NCBI RefSeq assembly: GCF_026130165.1 | Contig: NZ_JAIHOM010000019.1 | Span: 1 to 56,483, forward strand | Source: Spirulina subsalsa FACHB-351 | Lineage (GTDB): Bacteria; Cyanobacteriota; Cyanobacteriia; Cyanobacteriales; Spirulinaceae | Reading direction: 5' to 3' | DNA: 56,483 nucleotides | Shown here: one piece after another, positions 43,480-50,976 of the stretch | How positions within the stretch are numbered: the stretch's first letter is position 1 | Layout of the letters: each line of letters opens with the position of its first letter | Program-made: the position numbers and the translations under genes | The notes under the pieces: generated by a model | The model's database searches: none | Seen by the model: only the letters and a program-made list of their open reading frames with translations | What the model was told of the DNA's origin: nothing

Positions 43480-45063
43480 CTAAAACTCGAATCTCTCTAA
43501 CTGCCGGGTTAAATATTCCGGGGGATTCGTCGGGTCAAAACGGTCATATTTTAAGTCTTCAATGCGCATAATCAATGTCGGGGGATTTTGACCTAACTGC
43601 TTGCTCAACTGACGCGCTAAAGCCGTCATAAACACCTCATCGGCGATATCCTCGTGGTCAATATTCGGATCTGATAAAAACCCCCAGCGCTTAAATTGAG
43701 TTGTCATCCAATAGGAAAAACTTTTCCAAGGATAGGGATCAAAATCAATGCGATTGGGAACATTGCGCCGATTCCCTAAACCATCTTCAAATTGCCCTGT
43801 AAATACACTTTCTAAGGCCGTTGGGGAAACATTTAAGTATTCTGCCCCCGCTACGGCTTGGGCGGCTTCACGGCGATTTTCTGACCGTCTGGTGTAGTAG
43901 GCACTTTCAATAATGGCTTTATTCACCGCCCGGAAGGTACTGGGATACTCGTCAATCCACGCTTTCGAGGCTGTAAAAGAACAACAAGGATGTCCAGCCC
44001 ATAATTCCTGACTCAAGAGATGAATAAAACCTATATTTTGATCAACGGCTAATTGATTAAAGGGTTCTGCCACTAACATGGCATCAATCGACCCATTGCG
44101 TAACTCTTCCAGTGCCGCCATAGGAGAGGCCACCACAATTTCCACCTCCCGATCCGGATGAACTCCTCCGGCGGCTAAATAGTAGCGCAACAGGAGATTG
44201 TGCATGGAGTAAATATAGGGGACAGCAATGCGAAAACCGTTAAAATCAGCCGCTCCCTGAATGCGTTCTCGATGACGGAGGGCGACGACAATGGCGTTGC
44301 CGTTGTTGTTTTCAATACTAGCCAAGCGAATCGCTGTCGCTTGAGAACCTAATCCCAAGGACATGGCGAGGGGCATGGGGGATAACATATGGTAAGCATC
44401 AAATTCTCCGGCGATCGCAGCATCCCGTAATTCAGGCCAACTGTTCATCTTCACCAACTCCACCGTTAGCCCATGTTTTTCATAAAACCCCAACGGTTGA
44501 GCGATTACAATGGGCGTTGCACAAGCAATGGGCAAAAAGGCAATTTTTAAATGGGTCTTTTCTAGGCGACGCTGGGCTAAACTATCCTCGTCCTCCGATA
44601 ATGTCGCCTCCCCGCAATTGGCTAACGTGACCAACATCGCCCCGATTAACAGGTTTTGGATAAACTTGCGGCGACTGAGAGGATAACGCTGTTGGCTATC
44701 TTGCGCCAACTGGGTGGCCTTCTCCCCAAAAGCAGCCCGAAAAGCGGCATCAAAGCCCCCCGCTTGGCGGATTAACTCTTGCACCCAGCGGGTTGTTTCG
44801 GGGTCATTCCCGGCGATTTTCTCCACTAACAGGGCTTGGCGCATCTCCTCTTCCATCTGGTCTTGAGCCACCTTAAAGACAGAGGGGGGCTGTAATCCCA
44901 GTTTGACCTGTTCTTCTAGCCAGTCCACGGGATTGGTAGGACAATCTATCCAGAAGGGGTGATGGTCCCGCCGGGTCTGGGAAACCGAATCGAGGCTTAA
45001 ATGGGTTTTGCCACAACGGGGACAGAGGGCAGTGGGGGCTAGGGTCGGGGCGAGATTCGTCAT
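43480..45063 (-). CDS. NrtA/CmpA-family substrate-binding protein with N-terminal extension
   Basis: A 527-residue protein. From about residue 160 it is a typical nitrate/bicarbonate-type periplasmic binding protein (LKIAFLPIACATPIVIAQPL, FYEKHGLTVELVKMNSWPEL, ending near WGFLSD). A twin-arginine-like lipoprotein signal, SRRKFIQNLLIGAMLVTLAN then CG, sits internally at about 132-153. Before it is a 130-residue cytosolic-looking extension that carries CPRCGKTH and HHPFWIDCP, a possible zinc site. Usual members start at the signal peptide. No ABC permease is adjacent. Either the extension is real or translation starts later; no internal ATG is well placed. Confidence 0.83.
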   Translation of the reverse strand: MTNLAPTLAPTALCPRCGKTHLSLDSVSQTRRDHHPFWIDCPTNPVDWLEEQVKLGLQPPSVFKVAQDQMEEEMRQALLVEKIAGNDPETTRWVQELIRQAGGFDAAFRAAFGEKATQLAQDSQQRYPLSRRKFIQNLLIGAMLVTLANCGEATLSEDEDSLAQRRLEKTHLKIAFLPIACATPIVIAQPLGFYEKHGLTVELVKMNSWPELRDAAIAGEFDAYHMLSPMPLAMSLGLGSQATAIRLASIENNNGNAIVVALRHRERIQGAADFNGFRIAVPYIYSMHNLLLRYYLAAGGVHPDREVEIVVASPMAALEELRNGSIDAMLVAEPFNQLAVDQNIGFIHLLSQELWAGHPCCSFTASKAWIDEYPSTFRAVNKAIIESAYYTRRSENRREAAQAVAGAEYLNVSPTALESVFTGQFEDGLGNRRNVPNRIDFDPYPWKSFSYWMTTQFKRWGFLSDPNIDHEDIADEVFMTALARQLSKQLGQNPPTLIMRIEDLKYDRFDPTNPPEYLTRQLERFEF

Positions 45064-45192
45064 GGTATAGCTAGGATTGAAAGGGCTTCTCGGCGGGGAG
45101 CTAAACCAATCTCCCTTAAACTTTGTTGGCTGGGAAGCTCGCGCTGTAATCGTTAGCGAAGCTTGCTCGAAATAGAGTCAGTGTCGGGTAGT

Positions 45193-46677
45193 TCAGACCA
45201 AGGCTTTGAGATTTTCTAAGGCAACGTTGAGGAAAGACACACCACTGCGAACTTGGGTCACACTGGCCGCATTATTTTGGGCGGCTTGGGTGATTTCATT
45301 CATAACCTGTAACATTTGCTCCATCGCCGCGACCTGTTGTTTGGCATTCAAAGCTAACATCTGATTGTTATTGACCACACTTTCCACGGCATCCGCTACC
45401 CCCCCAAAGGCCTGGGCCATTTCTTGACTAATGACGACTCCTTGCTTAACGGTTTCTGTCCCAGCTTCTGTGGCCTGGGCGGTGCTAGTAATTTCGAGGC
45501 GAATTTCCCCGATTAAGTCCCCAATATTCTGAGCGGAGGTTTTACTTTCATCGGCCAAGCGACGGATTTCTGTGGCAACTATGCCGAAACCTCGACCCTG
45601 TTCCCCGGCCCGCGCTGCTTCTACGGCGGCGTTGAGGGCGAGCATATTGGTTTGGGCGGCCAGTTCCCCCACTAATTGACTGATGGTTTCAATGCGGGAG
45701 GATTTTTCCCGCAGTCGTTCGGTTTGGTCGCGAATTTCCTCGACTTTGTTTTCTAGGATTTGCATTCGCTCTAGGGTTCGCTGGACGGCGAGTTTCCCGT
45801 TTTCTGAGAGGTCAAGGGCATGACTGGCATCGACGGCGGAATGGGCGGCCTGTTCTTCGGCTTTACGGAAGGAGGCATTGAGTTCATCAAAGGTAATGCT
45901 GGCATGGCTGACGGCTGCTACTTGTTGGGAGGTGTTCCGTTCCTGTTGTTCCATGGTGGCGGCAATTTCTAGGGAGGATTGGGTAATGGCACTGGCTTCT
46001 TGGGTGAGGTGGTGACTGACGGCTGAGGCAATGCTGACCCCAGAGACAAAGGCAATGCCTCCGGACAGACAGGCAATGCTAAAGACTAAGAAGGTTAAAA
46101 ATTGCAGGGCGGCCTGTTGTTGTTGGCGTTCTTGGGCGAGTTGGGCTTGTTCGTAAGCTTCAAAGGTGTTGACTAATTCGCTCAGATTTTGGGTGATGGC
46201 TTGGACTTGCCCCTGTTGCCAGATTTGTTGGGATTTGCTGCGGTTGTTGAGTTGAACGTAGGAGATCAGACGGCGATAGAGTTCATTCATGCGATCGCCT
46301 ACTTCGATAATTTCATTTAAAGTCTGGCGTTGTTGAGGATCGTCGATTAAATCGCGAATAATTTCTGATTGCTCATAAAATCGACTATCCCATTGTTCAT
46401 AAATCCCTAATTCTGCACTTTTCTCTCCCATTAAGTAACCCCTTGCTGCTTTTTCCATGGCAGAGATACTAAAGGCAAGGTCTTTGACTTGATTAATATG
46501 TTCATGTAACTGGGCAACTTGTTGGGTTTGCTTTTCCACTTGTCGCACCCCCTGCACATAAACCACCAAGGCCGTCACACCGGATAACACAATGGGAATA
46601 GAATAACCAACTAGAATAGTGTTGCGTAGCTTGAGCTTCTTGAGCAGAAGTGTTAAGGAAGACAGGTTAATAAACAT
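45193..46677 (-). CDS. Methyl-accepting chemotaxis protein
   Basis: About 494 residues. Membrane helix 1 ([20 protein letters not shown]) is followed by a helical periplasmic sensor of about 150 residues that resembles CHASE3. Helix 2 (about 195-220, [20 protein letters not shown]) comes next, then the cytoplasmic signalling domain. Its hairpin tip is [20 protein letters not shown], followed by [20 protein letters not shown]. It should control CheA and, in cyanobacteria, phototaxis or type IV pili. I prefer the ATG at 46677; the frame opens at a TTG 45 bp earlier. No che genes are adjacent. Confidence 0.93.
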   Translation of the reverse strand: MFINLSSLTLLLKKLKLRNTILVGYSIPIVLSGVTALVVYVQGVRQVEKQTQQVAQLHEHINQVKDLAFSISAMEKAARGYLMGEKSAELGIYEQWDSRFYEQSEIIRDLIDDPQQRQTLNEIIEVGDRMNELYRRLISYVQLNNRSKSQQIWQQGQVQAITQNLSELVNTFEAYEQAQLAQERQQQQAALQFLTFLVFSIACLSGGIAFVSGVSIASAVSHHLTQEASAITQSSLEIAATMEQQERNTSQQVAAVSHASITFDELNASFRKAEEQAAHSAVDASHALDLSENGKLAVQRTLERMQILENKVEEIRDQTERLREKSSRIETISQLVGELAAQTNMLALNAAVEAARAGEQGRGFGIVATEIRRLADESKTSAQNIGDLIGEIRLEITSTAQATEAGTETVKQGVVISQEMAQAFGGVADAVESVVNNNQMLALNAKQQVAAMEQMLQVMNEITQAAQNNAASVTQVRSGVSFLNVALENLKALV

Positions 46678-47236
46678 ACAGTCAATCCAGAGAACTGTTC
46701 GGTTTGAGTTATATCTAGGCAAAGAAGTTCGCTAGTTTTAGCCGTTTGGAGCAGTCAGGAATCTGTCTGGGGTCAAGAAGAGATTTTAGCCAGAGATCGA
46801 GTTTTCTCGGGACTATTCGTTCTCATAGATGCACACTAATTTTTGGTGAGAATGAGGGGACATCATGACCTGCTGTCTCTAGGGAAACTCTAAGGGGAAA
46901 ATCTAAAATTTTCCCGTTTTTACAGATTAATTAAAGCTTATGATGTTCTCCCCACTTGGGAGGTTCGGAGTTGACATCCTGATCCCACTCCATCCCAAGA
47001 TTGGCGATCTAACACCGAACAATCGCCCAAACCTTTGGCGAAATGTAAAGTTATGTTACGAAAATTAGTGACTTTAGGCTGTAATGGTAACTTTTGTAAA
47101 GTTTTTGCCCATTAATAAAACAGATTATTACCATTTGAAAACAGTATGGGGCGCGGGCTTTCATCTCACAGCTTGATCTCACAGCTTGTAAGTCCCATGC
47201 CGTTGATTGCTAATTAATGAAACATCCTGCATAACC
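46678..47236. other. Intergenic stretch, 560 bp, with a 13-bp direct repeat
   Basis: ATCTCACAGCTTG occurs twice in direct tandem at 47163-47188. AT-rich sequence at 46900-47130 presumably holds promoters for the divergent neighbours. No gene, RNA or terminator can be supported. Confidence 0.45.
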
Positions 47237-47671
47237 ATGACAGAGCCTTTTGTTCTTAGCCCCCGCTATCGCCTTGATGATGAGTTCCCCTGGTTGATGG
47301 GTGTGGATCCCTCTCGGAATTACTGGATTTGGGTCAATGGTGAATCGGATCTCACGGTGATGATTCCGGGTTTGCTGGTGACGGATTTAGAGGCTTGGAA
47401 AGGGTTGATTCGGCAGTTTAGGCGGTTACAGCCTCAAGAAAAAATGCAGATTGAGCGGGTTGCCCAATCTGTGACAGTATATTGTGTTAGCACGAATTGT
47501 TATGCGATCGCCTCGGAAGTGAATGGGGCTCCGGTGTGGCACTTGTTCGACCGAGAAAGTCTCGAAAGTTTGTTAATGACCAGCCATCCTGACTGGCAAT
47601 GCGCGCCCAAGGATGTAGAATTAGGACGCAGTTGGTTGGCGCGGGCCTTTGCTCAACCAGCCCAAGTTTAA
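47237..47671 (+). CDS. Conserved cyanobacterial protein of unknown function
   Basis: A 144-residue soluble protein, MTEPFVLSPRYRLDDEFPWL, with the blocks YWIWVNGESDLTVMIPGLLV and SLLMTSHPDWQCAPKDVELG. It has no signal peptide, membrane segment or catalytic motif that I recognise. The open frame extends upstream to 47207, but the ATG at 47237 gives the natural MTEPF start. It ends one base before the convergent CTDH gene end. Confidence 0.7.
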   Translation: MTEPFVLSPRYRLDDEFPWLMGVDPSRNYWIWVNGESDLTVMIPGLLVTDLEAWKGLIRQFRRLQPQEKMQIERVAQSVTVYCVSTNCYAIASEVNGAPVWHLFDRESLESLLMTSHPDWQCAPKDVELGRSWLARAFAQPAQV

Positions 47672-48082
47672 CTAACGGCGTAAACTCAGCAATTCTTCGA
47701 GAGAAGCCAAGAGTTTCACCTGCACCTGGAGGATTTCTGAGTTGGGGTTGAGCAGGAATTGCCAAGCTACATTGACGCTAAATACAGGGGTATGTACCCG
47801 ACCTTTCACTTGCACTAAGGTCATGTCATTGTCTCGTGTGAGGGTTTCCCCTTGTTGGGGTTCGCAGCGTAATCCTTGGGCTTCCTGTTCTAAGTAATGT
47901 TGGATGGCGCTTGGGCCGGCGATCGCTTCTTCAAAGGGTGGATATAACTCCCCTTGTTGGGCAAAGAGTTGAGCCGTTGCCGCAAAATCGCCAGCATTTA
48001 AAGCCGTGAAATACTGACCAATCACAGCTTGATTAACACCTTGAATGGTCAGAGTATCAGAAGAATGAAGGGAAAAAACCAT
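47672..48082 (-). CDS. Orange carotenoid protein C-terminal domain homologue (CTDH)
   Basis: A 136-residue NTF2-fold protein: VIGQYFTALNAGDFAATAQL, then LFAQQGELYPPFEEAIAGPS and VAWQFLLNPNSEIL. These blocks match the C-terminal domain of OCP, including a Tyr in YLEQEAQGLRC and the Trp of VAWQF, equivalents of the carotenoid-contacting residues. CTDH proteins bind ketocarotenoid as dimers and hand it to the helical carotenoid protein. The single Cys in GLRCEP is of the kind implicated in dimer control. It lies 78 bp downstream of HCP on the same strand, separated by a strong hairpin. Confidence 0.87.
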   Translation of the reverse strand: MVFSLHSSDTLTIQGVNQAVIGQYFTALNAGDFAATAQLFAQQGELYPPFEEAIAGPSAIQHYLEQEAQGLRCEPQQGETLTRDNDMTLVQVKGRVHTPVFSVNVAWQFLLNPNSEILQVQVKLLASLEELLSLRR

Positions 48083-48123
48083 TTATTTTAAGTGTTTAAA
48101 GTTTTGACTACGAACGACATTGC

Positions 48124-48148
48124 AAGGGGGCGCAGTTTGCGCCCCCTT
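48124..48148. terminator. Perfect 11-bp GC-rich hairpin between HCP and CTDH genes
   Basis: AAGGGGGCGCA (48124-48134), loop GTT, and TGCGCCCCCTT (48138-48148) form an exceptionally stable stem 12 bp after the HCP stop. On the minus strand it is followed by GCAATG, not a T run. It may therefore pause, partly terminate or protect the HCP message rather than end it fully. Confidence 0.65.
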
Positions 48149-48160
48149 TATTCTTGAAAC

Positions 48161-48664
48161 CTAGGCGAGAGGGTCAACTCCCATATCCACCACGGCATTC
48201 CTCAACACGGTGATTTGTTGACCAAACTCTAGACGTTGCAGCACATCAAAGGCCTTTAACACCCCATCGCTCATGGTGTAGCCACTGGGAACGGGAATCA
48301 CAGTTCCCTCTTCCATCATTTCCGCGAGAGTGTACCAGAAGGCCAGCTTCGTGTTAACACTCAAAATCCCATAGGCCCGAGAGATGGGAGTATTGACTTG
48401 ATTCACCAAGTCCCGCATGGCTTGTAACTGTTCATCCCGGGACATTTGACGGAATTGGTTTAGGAGGCCTTCTGCAAACTGGAGACGAGCCGCACCGGGT
48501 GCCGCCGGGGTGATAGAACGACCTAACTCGGTATAAGCCAGCCAGAGTAAAGCCAGTTGATCATCAACGCTGAGGCGTTTCAGTTGAGCCGTGGTTGCGG
48601 AGACTGGATTAGCCAACTGCTCTGCATTAATGGTGTTGATGGGAGAAGTTGTCATGTAAGTCAT
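48161..48664 (-). CDS. Helical carotenoid protein (OCP N-terminal domain homologue)
   Basis: A 168-residue all-helical protein: ATTAQLKRLSVDDQLALLWL, then AYTELGRSITPAAPG. Further blocks are LLNQFRQMSRDEQLQAMRDL and FWYTLAEMMEEGTVIPVPSG, typical of the OCP N-terminal domain. HCPs bind one ketocarotenoid and quench singlet oxygen or phycobilisome excitation; subtypes differ in which. I chose the ATG at 48664 because GAGAGAC precedes it at good distance; the frame extends to 48736 without such support. The promoter is at 48728-48756. Confidence 0.9.
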   Translation of the reverse strand: MTYMTTSPINTINAEQLANPVSATTAQLKRLSVDDQLALLWLAYTELGRSITPAAPGAARLQFAEGLLNQFRQMSRDEQLQAMRDLVNQVNTPISRAYGILSVNTKLAFWYTLAEMMEEGTVIPVPSGYTMSDGVLKAFDVLQRLEFGQQITVLRNAVVDMGVDPLA

Positions 48665-48727
48665 AAAGTCTCTCTCAAATTTTCGTCTTTGTGTGAATGA
48701 AGGTCGCTTTTGGCTTCCTTGTTTCCT

Positions 48728-48756
48728 ATTATGCAAAGTTTTGTAAAGTTATGCAA
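48728..48756 (-). promoter_or_regulatory. Probable promoter of the HCP gene
   Basis: On the minus strand the -35 box TTGCAT (48756-48751) and the -10 box CATAAT (48733-48728) are separated by exactly 17 bp. The expected start of transcription is near 48721, giving a 5' leader of about 57 bases. Confidence 0.6.
48730..48747 (-). promoter_or_regulatory. HLR1-like element (RpaB-type) in the HCP promoter
   Basis: The minus strand reads TTTACAAAACTTTGCATA. The HLR1 pattern is (G/T)TTACA(A/T)2NN(G/T)TTACA(A/T)2. The first half matches fully; the second has TTGCA for TTACA. It lies between and over the -35 and -10 boxes, a repressor-like position. Confidence 0.45.
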
Positions 48757-48810
48757 ATAAAAGTCACTAAAATTTGCCTAAATCCACCTTAGTGTGTATA
48801 TTGGTTTGTT

Positions 48811-48826
48811 TGTGATCACTATCACA
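48811..48826. promoter_or_regulatory. CRP-type palindrome upstream of queG
   Basis: TGTGATCACTATCACA fits the consensus TGTGA-N6-TCACA with no mismatch. It is 10 bp before the GTG start of queG and about 147 bp upstream of the HCP start. The position suggests repression of queG or activation of HCP by a SYCRP1-like cAMP receptor protein. Confidence 0.6.
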
Positions 48827-48836
48827 GGCAAAATCC

Positions 48837-49814
48837 GTGACCCTCGATAATATTCACCTCAAAGCCGAGACAGTCAAAGCCCAAGCGATCGCCCTCGGAT
48901 TCCACAAAGTCGGTATTGCTTACCCTGTGCTAGAGGAGAACGCCACAGATCCCCTCAAAACATGGTTAGCATTAGGTTATCAAGCTGAGATGGCTTGGAT
49001 GGCCAACCCCAAACGCTTTGATGTCCGCGCTCTCCTGCCCACTGTTCGTTCTGTGATTTGTGTCGCCCTCAATTACTACACCCCCCATGCCCACTCGACA
49101 GATCCCGAAGTCGGGAAAATCTCCCGCTACGGTTGGGGGCGGGATTACCATAAAGTGTTACACAAGAGGTTAAAAGCCCTGACTCAATGGTTAGAAGCCC
49201 AAGGAGAGGGCATAGAAGCGCGATTTTATGCCGATACCGGCCCCATTCAAGATAAAGTTTGGGCGCAACAGGCCGGACTGGGGTGGATTGCTAAAAATAG
49301 TAATGTGATTACGCGGGAATTTGGCAGTTGGGTTTTTTTGGGGGAAGTGTTAACCAACCTAGAACTCGAACCGGATCAACCCCATAGCCAACATTGCGGC
49401 ACCTGTACCCGTTGTATAGAAGCTTGTCCAACCCAAGCGATTAAACAGCCTTTTGTGGTGGATGCTAACGCCTGTATTGCCTACCATACCATTGAGAACC
49501 GCGCCGAAACCTTACCCGAGGAGATATCCGCTCGTCTCTCGGGTTGGGTGGCTGGGTGCGACATTTGCCAAGATGTTTGTCCTTGGAATGAACGCTTTGC
49601 CCAAGAAACGGATCTTGGGGAATTTCAACCCTATCCCCACAACCTAGCCCCTAAACTGGCGGATCTCGCTACCCTATCTGAGGCAGAATGGGATCAACGG
49701 TTTCGTGCTTCTGCGTTACGACGAATTAAACCCGCCATGTGGAGACGCAATGCTCGTGCTAATTATAGGAATCATCCGCCCAACAACCACCCGCCCCCAT
49801 CCGGAACATCATGA
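48837..49814 (+). CDS. queG: Epoxyqueuosine reductase
   Basis: A 325-residue enzyme that reduces epoxyqueuosine to queuosine at the wobble position of tRNA, using cobalamin and two 4Fe-4S clusters. Both cluster motifs are present: [16 protein letters not shown] and [12 protein letters not shown]. The N-terminal [17 protein letters not shown] and the catalytic region around [20 protein letters not shown] are typical. The start codon is GTG. The C-terminus is short and Pro/Asn-rich, lacking the HEAT-repeat extension seen in some bacteria. Its stop overlaps the start of the HAD gene. Confidence 0.95.
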   Translation: MTLDNIHLKAETVKAQAIALGFHKVGIAYPVLEENATDPLKTWLALGYQAEMAWMANPKRFDVRALLPTVRSVICVALNYYTPHAHSTDPEVGKISRYGWGRDYHKVLHKRLKALTQWLEAQGEGIEARFYADTGPIQDKVWAQQAGLGWIAKNSNVITREFGSWVFLGEVLTNLELEPDQPHSQHCGTCTRCIEACPTQAIKQPFVVDANACIAYHTIENRAETLPEEISARLSGWVAGCDICQDVCPWNERFAQETDLGEFQPYPHNLAPKLADLATLSEAEWDQRFRASALRRIKPAMWRRNARANYRNHPPNNHPPPSGTS

Positions 49815-50473
49815 CCCTACGTTTTATTGTGTTTGATTTTGATGGAACTATTGCCGATACTCGCCCCACCTTTATTCAGATTCTTAACGGTTTAGCGGGG
49901 GAATTTGGCTATGAACCGGTGAATGAGGATGAGGCGCGACAACTGAGACACCTCAGTTCTGAGGAAATTGTCCGTCAATCTAAGCTTTCCCCCTTTAAAA
50001 TTCCCTTTCTCTTGCGCAGAGCAAAACGAGAGTTAAATAAGGAGATTAGTCAGATTGCTCCGATCTGGGGTATGGATAAAGCACTTGAGCAGTTAAAACA
50101 GGAGGGTTATGAGTTGGGTATTGTTACGTCTAATTCTCAGGAGAATGTGATCAAGTTTTTAGCGGCTCATCAGTTGGAGGATTTGTTTTGTTTTATCTCG
50201 TCTGGGACAACGATTTTCGGGAAACACAAATTAATTCAGCAGTTTTTGCGCTGTAATGAGTTAGTTCCCTCGGCGATGCTTTATGTGGGGGATGAAACGC
50301 GAGATATTGAAGCCGCCCGTCGGTGCCAAGTGCCTGTGATTGCGGTGACTTGGGGGTTTAATTCAACGGATATCCTCACCCAGTATAGACCCGATGGTTT
50401 GGCCCATCATCCTCAAGAGTTATTGCAGGTTATACAAAAGGCTGCGATCGCCAAAAACTTGACCCCAACCTAA
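49811..50473 (+). CDS. HAD-superfamily phosphatase, phosphoglycolate-phosphatase-like
   Basis: A 220-residue protein with all HAD motifs: [10 protein letters not shown] (nucleophile Asp), IVTSNSQE (motif II), Lys in FGKHKLIQQ (motif III) and [15 protein letters not shown] (motif IV). The cap is of the helical C1 type. It could dephosphorylate phosphoglycolate in photorespiration or another small phosphate ester. It is translationally coupled to queG by a 4-bp overlap, yet no link between the two functions is known. Confidence 0.9.
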   Translation: MTLRFIVFDFDGTIADTRPTFIQILNGLAGEFGYEPVNEDEARQLRHLSSEEIVRQSKLSPFKIPFLLRRAKRELNKEISQIAPIWGMDKALEQLKQEGYELGIVTSNSQENVIKFLAAHQLEDLFCFISSGTTIFGKHKLIQQFLRCNELVPSAMLYVGDETRDIEAARRCQVPVIAVTWGFNSTDILTQYRPDGLAHHPQELLQVIQKAAIAKNLTPT

Positions 50474-50555
50474 AGTCAGCAGGGGTCGCCCGTTATACCC
50501 GAAGGGTTAGCGGGGGAGAACTTCACATTGACCTTTTCTTGGATTCCTTACCCCT

Positions 50556-50963
50556 ATGTCGGTTGCACTTTTTCGCATAAAATCTCATTCACAGGCTCAG
50601 ATCGCTCAGTTTAGTGGGTCTCATGGCATCCGCGATCAAGAACTGCTTGAATCTGCCCTAGCCCAACCTCAAGCAACCTTTGGTGGTCAATATCTAGGGC
50701 TTGCTGAATAACTCTACTCGTGGGGCTAGGGAACAGGGAACAGGGGGAGTCGAAAAAAGGCAAGCCTTTTTGATTATTTATCCCTAAAACCTTGCAGTTT
50801 CTCGCTCTTAAAATGGTCCAAAGCCCTAATGAATCACCCTTTTCTGGATGGCAATAAACGAACCGCTCTGGCTACGGCGATCGCATTTCTGGAGGTTAAT
50901 CATTATCAGCTACAACTCTCTCAAGATAAGGCCTATGACCTAATGATTCAAGAAAAGTTTTAA
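50556..50963 (+). pseudogene. Doc-family (death-on-curing) toxin broken by a miniature element
   Basis: The first part, from ATG 50556, reads SHSQAQIAQFSGSHGIRDQE and LLESALAQPQATFGGQYL. After about 130 bp of foreign sequence the frame resumes as ALMNHPFLDGNKRTALATAI and ends EVNHYQLQLSQDKAYDLMIQ-EKF. HPFLDGNKR is the Fic/Doc catalytic loop. Doc phosphorylates EF-Tu; this copy lacks the middle helix and has a stop after GGQYLGLAE. No antitoxin gene is visible immediately upstream. Confidence 0.85.
50695..50836 (+). mobile_element. Miniature element inserted in the Doc gene
   Basis: The insert starts TAGGGCTTGCTGAATAACTC, the end seen at 36716-36735 and 43271-43290, and finishes CCAAAGCCCTA. 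AGGGCTT and AAGCCCT form short inverted ends. Inside is GGGAACAGGG-type sequence. It carries no gene. The right boundary is approximate. Confidence 0.6.
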
Positions 50964-50976
50964 AATCGGCGGTTAG

